NCBI GenBank assembly: GCA_021604525.1
Contig: BQJD01000010.1
Coordinates: 58,078 to 122,077, forward strand
Length of the DNA: 64,000 nucleotides
Reading direction: 5' to 3'
DNA from: a marine bacterium B5-7
GTDB taxonomy: Bacteria > Pseudomonadota > Gammaproteobacteria > Arenicellales > CAJQKF01
In this document: in pieces, positions 47,099 to 56,170 of the stretch
Layout of the letters: each line of letters starts with the position of its first letter
Numbering within the stretch: the first letter of the stretch is position 1
Translations under genes and position numbers: made by a program
The notes under the pieces: generated by a model
The model's database searches: none
Seen by the model: the letters and a program-made list of their open reading frames with translations, nothing else
Told to the model about the DNA's origin: nothing

Positions 47099-48076
47099 AT
47101 GAATAAGTCTGTTATTTCCGGGCTGCCGATTGCACTCGCATTTGCACTGACATTCGCTCCACTGACATCTGTCAATGCAGCCGAAGACTGTCCGCGTGGT
47201 ACGCTGGACGAACAATATTGCGATCGTGACGGTGATCTGGTGGCCGATCTGCCGCTCGACGAAAGCGAATGGTCCGATCCCGACACAATCATCTTTTCCT
47301 ACACACCGGTAGAAGATCCGGCGGTATATCAGAAAGTGTGGGATGGTTTCATCCAGCATATGTCGGAAGTGACAGGCAAGAAAGTTGTTTTCTTTCCGGT
47401 ACAGTCATACGCCGCCCAGTATGAAGCGATGCGTTCCGGTCGATTGCATGTTGCCGGTGTAAATACTGGTGGTAATCCGGTCGCGGTCTCGTGCGCCGGT
47501 TTTGTACCGTTCGCCATGATGGCCTCGGAAGATGGCTCATACGGCTACGAGATGGAAATCATTGTTCCGGCTGACAGCCCGATTATGTCTCCCGCAGACA
47601 TCAAGGGTCGCACCATGGCGTTTACCTCGCCGACATCAAATTCCGGTTTCAAGGCACCTTCTGCCTTATTAAAAGCTGAGTTTGGACTCGAACCGGATCG
47701 TGATTACATGCCGGCTTTTTCGGGCAAGCACGATAACTCGATTCTCGGTGTTGCCAACGGCGACTACGAGGTGGCGGCAATCGCCAATTCGATAATGAAG
47801 CGTATGTTTGATCGGGGCGTAGTCGATCCTGCCAGCATTCGAACCATCTATAAATCGGCAACATTCCCGACTACAGGTTATGGATATGCCCACAACTTGC
47901 ACCCGGTGGTTGCTGCCAAGATCAAGCAGGCATTTTTTACTTTCAAATGGGAAGGTTCAGCGCTGAAAGAAGAATTCAAGAAAGAAGGTCGGTTTGTCAG
48001 CATCCATCATAAGTCTGATTGGGGTGTCATCCGCCAGATCGATGCTGCCAATGGCATAACTTACGACTGCAAGTAG
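47099..48076 (+). CDS. phnD: Phosphonate/phosphite-type ABC transporter substrate-binding protein (PhnD family)
   Basis: 325 residues. A signal peptide (SGLPIALAFALTFAPLTSVNA) is followed by a cysteine- and aspartate-rich head (CPRGTLDEQYCDRDGD) and then the PhnD fold: FSYTPVEDPAVYQKVWDGF, FFPVQSYAAQYEAMRSGRL and FTSPTSNSGFKAP, the loop that binds the oxyanion in this family. The ATG 47099 has a strong AGGAGGA. The ligand may be phosphonate, phosphite or phosphate. phnC follows after a hairpin. Confidence 0.9.
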   Translation: MNKSVISGLPIALAFALTFAPLTSVNAAEDCPRGTLDEQYCDRDGDLVADLPLDESEWSDPDTIIFSYTPVEDPAVYQKVWDGFIQHMSEVTGKKVVFFPVQSYAAQYEAMRSGRLHVAGVNTGGNPVAVSCAGFVPFAMMASEDGSYGYEMEIIVPADSPIMSPADIKGRTMAFTSPTSNSGFKAPSALLKAEFGLEPDRDYMPAFSGKHDNSILGVANGDYEVAAIANSIMKRMFDRGVVDPASIRTIYKSATFPTTGYGYAHNLHPVVAAKIKQAFFTFKWEGSALKEEFKKEGRFVSIHHKSDWGVIRQIDAANGITYDCK

Positions 48077-48109
48077 TCGGTTAATAACTGATATCAGGTT
48101 ACTTGGTCA

Positions 48110-48132
48110 GGCGCGGTGGCAACCACCGCGCC
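48110..48132 (+). terminator. Strong hairpin between phnD and phnC
   Basis: GGCGCGGTGG (48110-48119) and CCACCGCGCC (48123-48132) pair perfectly around CAA, followed by TTTG. Its place 34 bases after the phnD stop and 170 before phnC suggests partial termination that lets the binding protein outnumber the membrane parts. Confidence 0.75.
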
Positions 48133-48302
48133 TTTGCCAGGTGACCTCAAAAACTCTGATACAAATTCACAACAGTGTTGGATTCCGGTTCAAGATGCTC
48201 ATGTGTTCGTTGCGTCTTCATACCGGTGTCCGCCTTGTATTACGCTCATCCAGGGATTTTTGAGGCAACCTGTTAACCACCTGACGGCCGGTTCTTGAGT
48301 TT

Positions 48303-49130
48303 ATGCTTCGTTTAGAAAATCTCCAAAAGCAATACAAAACCGGAGATCGTGCCTTGAAAGGTATTGATCTCGTGGTTCCCAAGGGTCAGGTGATGGCGTT
48401 GATCGGCCCATCTGGCGCCGGTAAAAGCACGCTTATACGCTGTGTCAATCGCCTGGTGGATCCAACCAGCGGGCACGTGTACCTGAACGATATGGATATC
48501 ACTCATCTTGGATATCGTGGGCTTCGCGTAGCGCGCAGGCGGATGGGAATGATCTTCCAGGAATACGCGCTGGTTGAACGATTGACGGTGATGGAAAACG
48601 TACTCTCTGGGCGATTGGGTTATGTCGGATTCTGGCGCAGTTATTTTCGAAAGTTTCCGCAATCCGATATCAATGAGGCATTCAGGCTTCTTGAGCGAGT
48701 CGGCCTCGATAACATGGTCGACAAGCGCGCAGATGAACTATCCGGCGGGCAACGACAACGGGTAGGTATTGCGCGTGCGTTGATCCAGAATCCTGAGTTG
48801 TTACTCGTCGATGAGCCGACCGCCAGCCTCGATCCAAAAACGTCCCGGCAGATTATGCGGCTGATCAGTGAGCTTTGTCAGGAACGACAGCTCGCTGCAA
48901 TTATCAATATTCATGACGTATTGCTCGCCGAGATGTTCGCCAAGCGAATTGTCGGATTGAAGTCTGGAGAAATTGTCTACGATGGGCCGCCGGATGGTCT
49001 TAGCCCCGAAGTGTTGACGACGATATACGGGGAAGAGGACTGGACTGCCACCATTGACCATGTTGATGAAGAAGATCTTACCGAGGAGGAACGCAGGGAA
49101 CGCGAGCGATTAATGAAAAAATCATCGTGA
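48303..49130 (+). CDS. phnC: Phosphonate-type ABC transporter ATP-binding protein
   Basis: 275-residue ATPase of the PhnC group. Walker [11 protein letters not shown]-loop [15 protein letters not shown], signature [15 protein letters not shown] and Walker [13 protein letters not shown] are all intact. The stretch [21 protein letters not shown] is typical of PhnC. It powers uptake of the PhnD ligand. The GTG start of the next gene overlaps its stop by four bases. Confidence 0.92.
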   Translation: MLRLENLQKQYKTGDRALKGIDLVVPKGQVMALIGPSGAGKSTLIRCVNRLVDPTSGHVYLNDMDITHLGYRGLRVARRRMGMIFQEYALVERLTVMENVLSGRLGYVGFWRSYFRKFPQSDINEAFRLLERVGLDNMVDKRADELSGGQRQRVGIARALIQNPELLLVDEPTASLDPKTSRQIMRLISELCQERQLAAIINIHDVLLAEMFAKRIVGLKSGEIVYDGPPDGLSPEVLTTIYGEEDWTATIDHVDEEDLTEEERRERERLMKKSS

Positions 49131-49930
49131 ACAAGAACATTCAACATCGCACCTGGAAGCGTCCGCCGTTTATAACCAACCCGCTACTTAAATGGTCTTT
49201 GATTGTGGGCGCCAGTTTATATCTCGCACTTGCGTTTGGTACCATTGATTTTGACTGGCAACGCATAGCCGATGGTGCGCCGCGTGGAAAACGATTTATT
49301 GCATCCTTTTTTCCGCCGGACTTCCTGACACGCTCGAGTGCCATACTAGATGGCATATTTGAAAGTTTGTGGATGACAGTTACATCGACGGTAATCGGTA
49401 TTGCACTGTCGATACCGATTGGGCTTGGTGCAGCGCGTAATCTGGCGCCTCGTGCTGTTTACTTGCTGTGTCGTGCAATCGTCGCACTCTCTCGAACTTT
49501 TCCGGAAATTATTCTAGCCATATTTTTTGTTAAGTTATTTGGCTTTGGGCCGTTTGCAGGATTCCTCGCCTTAAGTCTTGCAACCATTGGGTTTTACGGA
49601 AAGCTATTGGCGGAAGACATCGAAGACATGGACCCAGTGCAGGCCGAAGCAGTTCGCGCAACGGGTGCAACCTGGTGGCAGTGGCTGATATATGCCGTAT
49701 TACCCCAGGTTTTGCCGCGAATGATTGGCCTCGGGTTATATCGTTTTGATATCAATTTCCGTGAATCGGCAGTGGTCGGTATTGTCGGTGGGGGTGGAAT
49801 TGGTGCGACGCTTCTGACGGCGTTTGATCGTTACGAATTCGATTCAGCAGCGGCGATACTTTTAATCATCATAGCTATTGTCATGGTGGTTGAATATTCA
49901 TCCGGCTATATCAGAAGGTGGGTACAGTAA
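49127..49930 (+). CDS. phnE: Phosphonate-type ABC transporter permease, first copy
   Basis: 267-residue inner-membrane permease of five to six helices. [22 protein letters not shown], the cytoplasmic EAA-like [21 protein letters not shown] and [19 protein letters not shown] are PhnE hallmarks. The start is GTG overlapping phnC. A second, related permease follows; the pair probably forms a heterodimer. Confidence 0.9.
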   Translation: MNKNIQHRTWKRPPFITNPLLKWSLIVGASLYLALAFGTIDFDWQRIADGAPRGKRFIASFFPPDFLTRSSAILDGIFESLWMTVTSTVIGIALSIPIGLGAARNLAPRAVYLLCRAIVALSRTFPEIILAIFFVKLFGFGPFAGFLALSLATIGFYGKLLAEDIEDMDPVQAEAVRATGATWWQWLIYAVLPQVLPRMIGLGLYRFDINFRESAVVGIVGGGGIGATLLTAFDRYEFDSAAAILLIIIAIVMVVEYSSGYIRRWVQ

Positions 49931-50745
49931 TGGCCGTGCGGATGACAGGTGAGGTAAAAATCTGGCAACGCCGTGAACGGGGTAAACAATTGGCAATCTG
50001 GGTCGGTTGGCTGGTATCAGTTGCCATCTTTGTTTATTGCTGGCAATTGATTTCAGAGAAAACCATCTGGATGTTTGTCAACGATGCACCGAGACAGGCG
50101 GCCGACCTGGCCGAGAGAATGATTCCGCCCAAGTGGGAGTACCTGGATAAACTGTGGATACCACTTTGGGACACGCTCAACATCGCTACGTTGGGCACGG
50201 TAATGGCATTGATCCTGGCTGTGCCCATTGCCTTTTGTGCAGCCAGAAATACCACGCCGAGTGTATTGCTGGTTCGTCCGGTTGCACTGTTTATCATTGT
50301 CTCCTCTCGTTCCATTAATTCACTGGTATGGGCTTTGATGCTGGTGACCATTATTGGCCCCGGTGTGGTTGCCGGCATACTGGCCATAGGATTTCGATCA
50401 ATCGGTTTTTGCGCCAAACTTTTGTATGAAGCGATTGAAGAGATAGACGAGACGCAGGTTGAAGCAATCACCGCAACTGGTGCAAACCGGGCACAAACAC
50501 TGGCTTTTGGTATCGTGCCGCAGATCATGCCGGCGTTCGCTGGCATCAGTATTTTCAGGTGGGATATCAACATACGTGAGTCTACGGTGCTCGGACTGGT
50601 CGGTGCTGGCGGTATCGGCTTGCAACTCGATGCATCTATCTCAACCCTGGCATGGACTCAGGTGTCGGTTATTCTTCTGGCGATTCTGGCCACGGTGATC
50701 GTCAGTGAGTGGGTGTCGGCGAAAGTTCGGCACGCAGTAATCTAG
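49930..50745 (+). CDS. phnE: Phosphonate-type ABC transporter permease, second copy
   Basis: 271 residues, related to the preceding permease. It has ILAVPIAFCAARNTTPSVLL, VEAITATGANRAQTLAFGIVPQ as the EAA loop, and DINIRESTVLGLVGAGGIGLQL. The ATG at 49930 overlaps the previous stop (TAATG) and has AGGTGGG upstream; a GTG at 49918 is less likely. No C-P lyase, phosphonatase or PtxD gene follows. The next genes are on the other strand. Confidence 0.9.
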   Translation: MAVRMTGEVKIWQRRERGKQLAIWVGWLVSVAIFVYCWQLISEKTIWMFVNDAPRQAADLAERMIPPKWEYLDKLWIPLWDTLNIATLGTVMALILAVPIAFCAARNTTPSVLLVRPVALFIIVSSRSINSLVWALMLVTIIGPGVVAGILAIGFRSIGFCAKLLYEAIEEIDETQVEAITATGANRAQTLAFGIVPQIMPAFAGISIFRWDINIRESTVLGLVGAGGIGLQLDASISTLAWTQVSVILLAILATVIVSEWVSAKVRHAVI

Positions 50746-50783
50746 AACCTGTTTCAAGTTACAGGACACGACATATCACCATC
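50743..50783 (+). repeat. Dispersed post-stop repeat, partial copy
   Basis: TAGAACCTGTTTCAA begins at the stop codon of the second phnE and matches the first 15 bases of the copies near 36292 and 58801. Beyond that point it diverges. CCTGT and ACAGG inside it can also form a small hairpin. It lies between the convergent phnE and Na/Pi genes. Confidence 0.5.
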
Positions 50784-50823
50784 ATGTAGTCGTCTCAGTT
50801 CGAGGATGGTCCGGATCTACACA

Positions 50824-52521
50824 TCAAGTTGAACCCGTCGATTTTCTGCGATCACTTCCCGATCTTGTTTGGGTTGTTTTGTCCTGGTCAGGTGATTCGA
50901 TATCATCCATGTCCGGACGTGCGATCGCATAGGCGACGGCGACAAGATGTGAGTGAATTCGTTTGAGATCGCGTATCAAATCCTGATGAAAAGAGCTGGT
51001 TTCGATACTTTCCTTAAGCCCTTCTCGTAAGCGATTAAGATGTGAACGATTCAACTCGCGTTCCATGCGGCCGACCGATCGTTTTTCCCGAATGAGTCTT
51101 GTCGCGATGTCCACATCTCCAGACATGAATACGTCGAATGCGAGATGCATGGTTCTGAAAACAATCTCGTGCATTCGTTCAAGATCCTTCAAGCCTTCAT
51201 CTGAAAACTTAAGTCCCCGTACTGCCTTGCGGCGAGCCAGACCTGCGCTCGACTCGATAATATCGGCGATATGTTCAAGGTCCGTAACAAAGGTCAACAC
51301 TTGAGTTGCCCTCATGGATTGTTCATCGCTCATCTGATTGCGCGTTGCCCTTGATACGTACAGTTTTATCTGTCGATGCAGGCTATCGACGTAATCGTCA
51401 CGAGTTGCGATTTCCTTGGCGAGGACACGGTCGTTGGTGCGTAGCGCGATGATTAGATCACGGTACATTTCCTCGACAATCTCACCAAGGCGAACGGTTT
51501 CCCTGGATGCGACAGACAAGGCGCTATCGATGTCATCGTAGTATTCGATATCGAGTAGTCGTGACGCGCCAGGATCGCGTTCGATTCGCATATTTTCCGG
51601 CATCCACTTATCTAAAATTCGAGCCGCTATACCGAGGAAGGGCAGGAACACCAGGGACAAGACGCAGTTGAACGCAATGTGAAAGCCGATGATGCTCATA
51701 TGCTCAGGCCACGGTTGTGACTCGGCTATCGATGAAATGACATCTATCACAGGGATCAGGGCGATGACGCCAATTGCCTTGAAGCACAAGTTTCCGATCG
51801 GTACCCGGCGGGCCGGTGCGGGTAACCCCAGAGTCGCGCCATAAGCTGGCAGACCGGCACCGAGATTGGCGCCTAGTACCAGAATCAGAGCCATGTGTAA
51901 GTCGATCACGCCTGCCGCTGCCAGCGACACGGTAAACAGCACGGCGGCCAGGCTTGAATGCAGCAGCCACGTGACCAGGGCAAAGACGATGATTGCGATA
52001 ATCGGGTCGCCGGAAAGCGATCGCAAAACGATGGGCAGCACATGTGAATCGCTAAGCTCGGCGGTATATCCGCGTAACAGCGTGAGTGCCAGAAGTACAA
52101 GCCCGAGTCCCATGGTCGCTCGGGCGTACTGACGCAACGAGCCTGTTGTTGTGCTATGGGCAATGAAGCCGGCGCCGATCAATATCGGTGATACCGCTGA
52201 TAGATCGAGACTTAAAACAGCCGCGGCCAACGTCGTACCAATATCGGCGCCGAGGACAACCGCGAGGGCGGTGACCGTTGCCACCGTGTTCTGGGCGACG
52301 AAACTGTTAACGAGTAATGCCGTTGCCGTACTGCTTTGCAAGGCCAGGGTTACAAATACACCGGACAGCAAAGCCATCAATCGGCGATCGAGCCAACGTT
52401 GCACGAAGATTTTGAGCCGTGCGCCAAGTGCGCGTTCGACTCCGGTGCGTACCATTCTCATTCCCCACAACAGCAGGGTGACAGCGCCTATGATATGAAT
52501 TAGCAGTAATGTTGGAGACAT
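50824..52521 (-). CDS. Na/Pi cotransporter family protein with PhoU-like domain
   Basis: 565 residues. The membrane half (about 1-310) carries two inverted-repeat QSS-type motifs, LALQSSTATALLVNSF near residue 60 and a second LLHSSLAAVLFTVS near 185, as in NptA/YjbB transporters. The second lacks the leading Q. The C-terminal half is helical and PhoU-like (SRETVRLGEIVEEMYRD...DLEHIADIIESSAG), which may gate transport by phosphate status. Its neighbour is the PhnCDE operon, so this area handles phosphorus. Confidence 0.87.
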   Translation of the reverse strand: MSPTLLLIHIIGAVTLLLWGMRMVRTGVERALGARLKIFVQRWLDRRLMALLSGVFVTLALQSSTATALLVNSFVAQNTVATVTALAVVLGADIGTTLAAAVLSLDLSAVSPILIGAGFIAHSTTTGSLRQYARATMGLGLVLLALTLLRGYTAELSDSHVLPIVLRSLSGDPIIAIIVFALVTWLLHSSLAAVLFTVSLAAAGVIDLHMALILVLGANLGAGLPAYGATLGLPAPARRVPIGNLCFKAIGVIALIPVIDVISSIAESQPWPEHMSIIGFHIAFNCVLSLVFLPFLGIAARILDKWMPENMRIERDPGASRLLDIEYYDDIDSALSVASRETVRLGEIVEEMYRDLIIALRTNDRVLAKEIATRDDYVDSLHRQIKLYVSRATRNQMSDEQSMRATQVLTFVTDLEHIADIIESSAGLARRKAVRGLKFSDEGLKDLERMHEIVFRTMHLAFDVFMSGDVDIATRLIREKRSVGRMERELNRSHLNRLREGLKESIETSSFHQDLIRDLKRIHSHLVAVAYAIARPDMDDIESPDQDKTTQTRSGSDRRKSTGST

Positions 52522-52723
52522 AAATTGGGAGGTTGGATATCACTGCCTGGGCAAGTTGATATCACTACAATACCAATGAAAATCCCGCCAGGTCCGATGC
52601 CAGAAAGTGACAATGTTACGTTTTTATTACAGATTTGTTACAAGGGCTAGTCTGCAACCTGGTGCATGTGCGGTCAATAGGCAGATGTTAAACAACATAA
52701 ATGTATTTCACCGGTGGACCAAC

Positions 52724-54334
52724 TTAAATATGGGATTGCTCAAATCGACGTCGCAGGTCGCTGGCGAATCCGGCACCGGCTTCTGAGTGGATGTTGAAAG
52801 CAAACTCGACGCCGAGCTCTTCCAGTTCGGCTGCTTCATCCGGATACCGGGTTGCAACAGCAATTCGACCGTCGTAGCCAAGCTTGTGAAGCTGTTCGAC
52901 AACGGCAAGATTTGCCTGGTGCGCGGGCAGGGTCAGCAGTACCCACTTGAGGTCGTTGACAAGTCCCGGAGTACGCAACCAGAAATCAGGATTTGATCCG
53001 TCCCCCATAATGACATTTCGTCCGTTTGCTACATGTACGTTTACTTTACTCGAATCGAGATCTATTCCGAGAACCCGTTGCGGATAGTCTGCAACAATGG
53101 CATCGAAGGCAGCCGTGCCGACACGGCCCATACCGAACACGACGACATCCATATCGCCCACGTGAATTTCTTCATCACCTGGAACGCGCTTGCTGCGTTC
53201 GAAGCGATGCAGCCTGGACTTGAAGTGGCCGTAGAATCGGTCGCCAGAGTCAGCTAATGGTGCTGCCAAAATAAAAGTTAATGACAAGGCGATGGCGAAG
53301 GTGGCAAGCCATTGGCTAGTGAGCCAGCCTGATGAAACGGCGATACTGCCGACGATTAGCCCAAACTCGCTATAGTTGGCGAGATTGAGTGATGAACGGA
53401 ATGCGGTACGAGCTCGCAACTTGAACGCGGTAAACAGGCCAAAATACATAGCGACTTTTACCGGTACGAATATAAGCAAAATAAGGGCTGCCAGGAACTC
53501 GGTCCAACCGGGCAGGTCACTCATACCGATACTCAGGAAAAATCCTACCAGGAATACGTCCTTGAATCCCATCAATACCTTGGACATTTCATTGGCTTTC
53601 CAGTGACCGGCCAGCAGCATGCCAAACACGAGTGCTCCAAGGTCGCCTTTCATGCCGAAAAACTTGAACAGGTCAGCGCCGCCAAGTGCCAGGACAATTC
53701 CGTAGAGGATCAACAACTCGCCATGTCCGGTATGGTTGAGGATTTTTTGTAGCAGATGACGCAATGGCACCAGAGCTAACAACGCGAGTGCCCAGATGGA
53801 CGGAAATTTGCCGGTCGATGCGGCCAGAAAGCTGACCGCGGCGACATCCTGAACAATCAGTACACCGATTGAAACTTGACCATGTCGCGAAGCGCCAGCG
53901 CCAAGATCATCGAGTATTTTCACTGCGAAAACGGTACTGGAAAATGACAATGCAAAGCCAATAAGAATCGACGTTGTGATATCCAGCCCTTCGAATAACG
54001 GCAAGCCAATAATTGCCAGCAGGAATATGAATCCGGCCATTAAGCCGGTCATGGATGCTATATGAATGATCGCCACGCCCCAGACTTCTGGACGCGCCAA
54101 TGAGCGTAAATTAAGTTTTAAGCCGATAGTGAATAGCAGCAGTGTAATGCCAAAGTCGGCTGTGATTTGCAGAAACTCACCGCCACGCGCACCAACGGCA
54201 TTCAGCGCAAAACCGGCAACAAGAAAGCCCACCAGTGGCGGAAGCCCGACCGATTTTGCGATCAGACCACAGGCAAAGGCAAGGGCAATCCAAAGCGGAT
54301 CGCTGTGTTCGATTGCAAGCAGGATGGATTCCAA
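52724..54334 (-). CDS. KefB-type cation:proton antiporter with NAD-binding domain
   Basis: 536 residues. About twelve membrane helices (GFLVAGFALNAVGARGG, ALSFSSTVFAVKILDDLG, FFLSIGMSDLPGW) form the CPA2 antiporter fold. A Rossmann domain near 395 (MDVVVFGMGRVGTAAFDAIV) with NVIMGDGSNPDFWLR resembles the TrkA-N/RCK gate. It probably exchanges K+ or Na+ for H+ under stress. It stands alone; 202 bases separate it from the Na/Pi gene. Confidence 0.87.
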   Translation of the reverse strand: MESILLAIEHSDPLWIALAFACGLIAKSVGLPPLVGFLVAGFALNAVGARGGEFLQITADFGITLLLFTIGLKLNLRSLARPEVWGVAIIHIASMTGLMAGFIFLLAIIGLPLFEGLDITTSILIGFALSFSSTVFAVKILDDLGAGASRHGQVSIGVLIVQDVAAVSFLAASTGKFPSIWALALLALVPLRHLLQKILNHTGHGELLILYGIVLALGGADLFKFFGMKGDLGALVFGMLLAGHWKANEMSKVLMGFKDVFLVGFFLSIGMSDLPGWTEFLAALILLIFVPVKVAMYFGLFTAFKLRARTAFRSSLNLANYSEFGLIVGSIAVSSGWLTSQWLATFAIALSLTFILAAPLADSGDRFYGHFKSRLHRFERSKRVPGDEEIHVGDMDVVVFGMGRVGTAAFDAIVADYPQRVLGIDLDSSKVNVHVANGRNVIMGDGSNPDFWLRTPGLVNDLKWVLLTLPAHQANLAVVEQLHKLGYDGRIAVATRYPDEAAELEELGVEFAFNIHSEAGAGFASDLRRRFEQSHI

Positions 54335-54590
54335 TGGATGTCCTTTGGCGACCAGTTTACTGATTTAAAACATATAGTTTGAGGTTATCAAGTATTCGTA
54401 AATATTACGCATAAAAACTTAAGTTTGATTGAGTGAGAAGAAAATAATTTGTCCAGATTGACTGACTCAACAACATGAACATGTAAGCCTTTTACTTTAT
54501 TGCACACTTGCTAACGAGTTAACAAGAATCCTGACAAGCACGACGATATATTGCGCTCGCTGTTTTGGATTCTATAAGTGTAACAAGTGA
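54335..54590. other. AT-rich intergenic stretch
   Basis: No gene, RNA or clear repeat is visible here. It presumably contains the promoter of the KefB-type gene (reading left) and a promoter for the glycosyltransferase unit (reading right), but I cannot pick convincing boxes. Confidence 0.5.
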
Positions 54591-54843
54591 ATAACTTACA
54601 TCCCGGTTTCCACTGGTAGCGAAGTACTCATATTAGTAATCCAGGCAGTTATTCATGGATCGTTCCGGATAATGCCGCCCAGATACAAATAGAACTGCTG
54701 GTGCTGCCGGCAGCGCGGGTGGTGGAGGTGGCGGCAGCGCGGGTGGTGGAGGTGGCGGTTCAGGTCTCGCCCCATCAATAAGTGGCACCACAGTAACGGG
54801 TGGTAATATCAATGATGGCTACTACATCATTACCTGTCTGTAG
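54591..54843 (+). pseudogene. Frameshifted remnant of a small glycine-rich protein gene
   Basis: Three successive frames give pieces that read as one protein: TYIPVSTGSEVLI (from 54597), then NPGSYSWIVPDNAAQIQIEL (54641-54697), then GAAGSAGGGGGSAGG, a further glycine run, and NINDGYYIITCL before TAG at 54841. A SYxWxVP start, IxIEL, a long glycine stretch and a DGYxII end are the usual order in glycine-rich domains of surface and tail-fibre-like proteins. None of the three frames has an ATG, GTG or TTG in a usable place, and two -1 shifts are needed. So this is a decayed gene, an assembly error, or an unusual recoding case. Confidence 0.55.
54709..54756 (+). repeat. Tandem 24-bp repeat encoding GSAGGGGG twice
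   Basis: Bases 54709-54732 and 54733-54756 are identical. In the frame ending at 54843 each unit encodes GSAGGGGG. This is the glycine core of the remnant described for 54591-54843. Confidence 0.95.
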
Positions 54844-54890
54844 AAAGCCAGTTTAAGGTTGTACGCTACTCAATCGAACGGTTATCCTCG

Positions 54891-54924
54891 TGTGATGGCC
54901 TGATGGTTTAACAAGGCCATCACA
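54891..54924 (+). repeat. Perfect 10-bp hairpin between the glycine-rich remnant and the GT-PqqD gene
   Basis: TGTGATGGCC (54891-54900) and GGCCATCACA (54915-54924) are exact complements around a 14-base loop. A second small hairpin, GGTAC (54942-54946) with GTACC (54955-54959), follows. No strong T-run is present, so it may be a regulatory or processing element rather than a terminator. Confidence 0.65.
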
Positions 54925-54979
54925 TGGCACAAACGTGGGTTGGTACATATTTTAGTACCTGATTTGTGAGTGTGACCAA

Positions 54980-56038
54980 GTGGGTGGGCTCAGGAAGGTG
55001 GCAGAAAGATTGGTTCCAAAAATTCAACGGCAAAAACTGCGCGTTTGCGCCGTGATGATAACGGTTGATCGTTCTCCTAAAAAAAACTATCTCAGCGAAT
55101 CACTCGCAAGTCTCGAACGCAGTGGATGGTTTTCGTATGCCGATTGTAATCTGGTTGTCATAAATGCCAGTCCCGATTCTGACACTCATCTTTCTAACGT
55201 TGTATCGCGATTAGCAGTTTCTTCAGCGAATAACTTTACGGTTATCGCAACGCCGGAAAGGCTTGGCTGTACCAAGGCAACACAGTTTGCGTTGCAACAC
55301 GCCGCTTGGCATGAGTGTGATTGGGTGTTGTTTATGGAAGACGATATCGAAGTATGTCGTGATTTTCCTGAACGTGTTATGGATTTCCTTCAAGATCACG
55401 GCGGTGACCAGCTGCTGTGCGATTTTGTTACCTGTTATGACGATGTGCTGGATCGTTACCTTAAGGGTGAATTGTTCTGGGATATGCCGGCGGTACTTTA
55501 CTACGGCAATCAGTGCTTTGCGTTAAAACGTCACGTTGTGAAATCATATGCCGACTATATCGACAGGTCTGATGGCAAGCGGCCTGGCTTTCCTGATGTG
55601 TGGATTGCCGATTGGTTGATGACACAATACACACAGACCATGCTGCGTGCCGCAGTTCCCTCATTAGCTCAGCATCGCGGCGATCAATCAACTCAGAATA
55701 ACAGTTACTTCGAAGCCCAGGCCTACATCGAAGATCTTGAAGGTGATTGGTGTCCGGATGATTACCCGGTTGTTATAAAGCAAGCTGGATTGTTGACATC
55801 CAACGACAACTTTCAAATTGTTGTAGGGGTTGAAAACCCAATATTTATCAAGATTAATAGAGCAGCGGCACGAGTATTTGAATTGTGTAGTGATGCGCTA
55901 AGTGTCGGCGATGTTATTGACACACTGGTCAGTGATTGGCCTGCGAATGAATCAGAGATAGAAGTTCAGGTGCCACAAGTACTTGACCAATTGCGATCGT
56001 TGAGAGTGATTTATCGGCAACATAGATCCCAATCCTGA
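54980..56038 (+). CDS. Glycosyltransferase-like protein fused to a C-terminal PqqD-like domain
   Basis: 352 residues. The first 250 resemble a GT-A transferase: VCAVMITVDRSPKKNYL, a TPERLGCTKATQFAL segment and an acidic FMEDDIEVCRDF motif near residue 120, followed by GNQCFALKRHVV. Residues 285-345 (FIKINRAAARVFELC, LSVGDVIDTLVSDWP, VPQVLDQLRSLRVI) match the PqqD fold, the winged-helix domain that holds leader peptides of ribosomally made, modified peptides. The acceptor may thus be a peptide. The start is uncertain; GTG 54980 is used, with GTG 54998 or TTG 55010 possible. A glycine-rich remnant precedes it. Confidence 0.75.
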   Translation: MGGLRKVAERLVPKIQRQKLRVCAVMITVDRSPKKNYLSESLASLERSGWFSYADCNLVVINASPDSDTHLSNVVSRLAVSSANNFTVIATPERLGCTKATQFALQHAAWHECDWVLFMEDDIEVCRDFPERVMDFLQDHGGDQLLCDFVTCYDDVLDRYLKGELFWDMPAVLYYGNQCFALKRHVVKSYADYIDRSDGKRPGFPDVWIADWLMTQYTQTMLRAAVPSLAQHRGDQSTQNNSYFEAQAYIEDLEGDWCPDDYPVVIKQAGLLTSNDNFQIVVGVENPIFIKINRAAARVFELCSDALSVGDVIDTLVSDWPANESEIEVQVPQVLDQLRSLRVIYRQHRSQS

Positions 56039-56170
56039 CAACAGCTTTGATCGAATGTTATAGCCGTTAGCTCACAGTCGGTTGCAAGGAGTACGAATTG
56101 CAGATGGCCAATGCTCGTATGCCAATGACACTGCTGGACAACCGATAACCTTGAATATTAATGTGAGTGT

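Noticed and set aside
54673..54843. Intact glycine-rich RiPP precursor gene
   Set aside because: The frame has no ATG, GTG or TTG between the stop at 54670-54672 and the glycine run, and its apparent N-terminal half lies in another frame. It is reported as a remnant, not as a working precursor.
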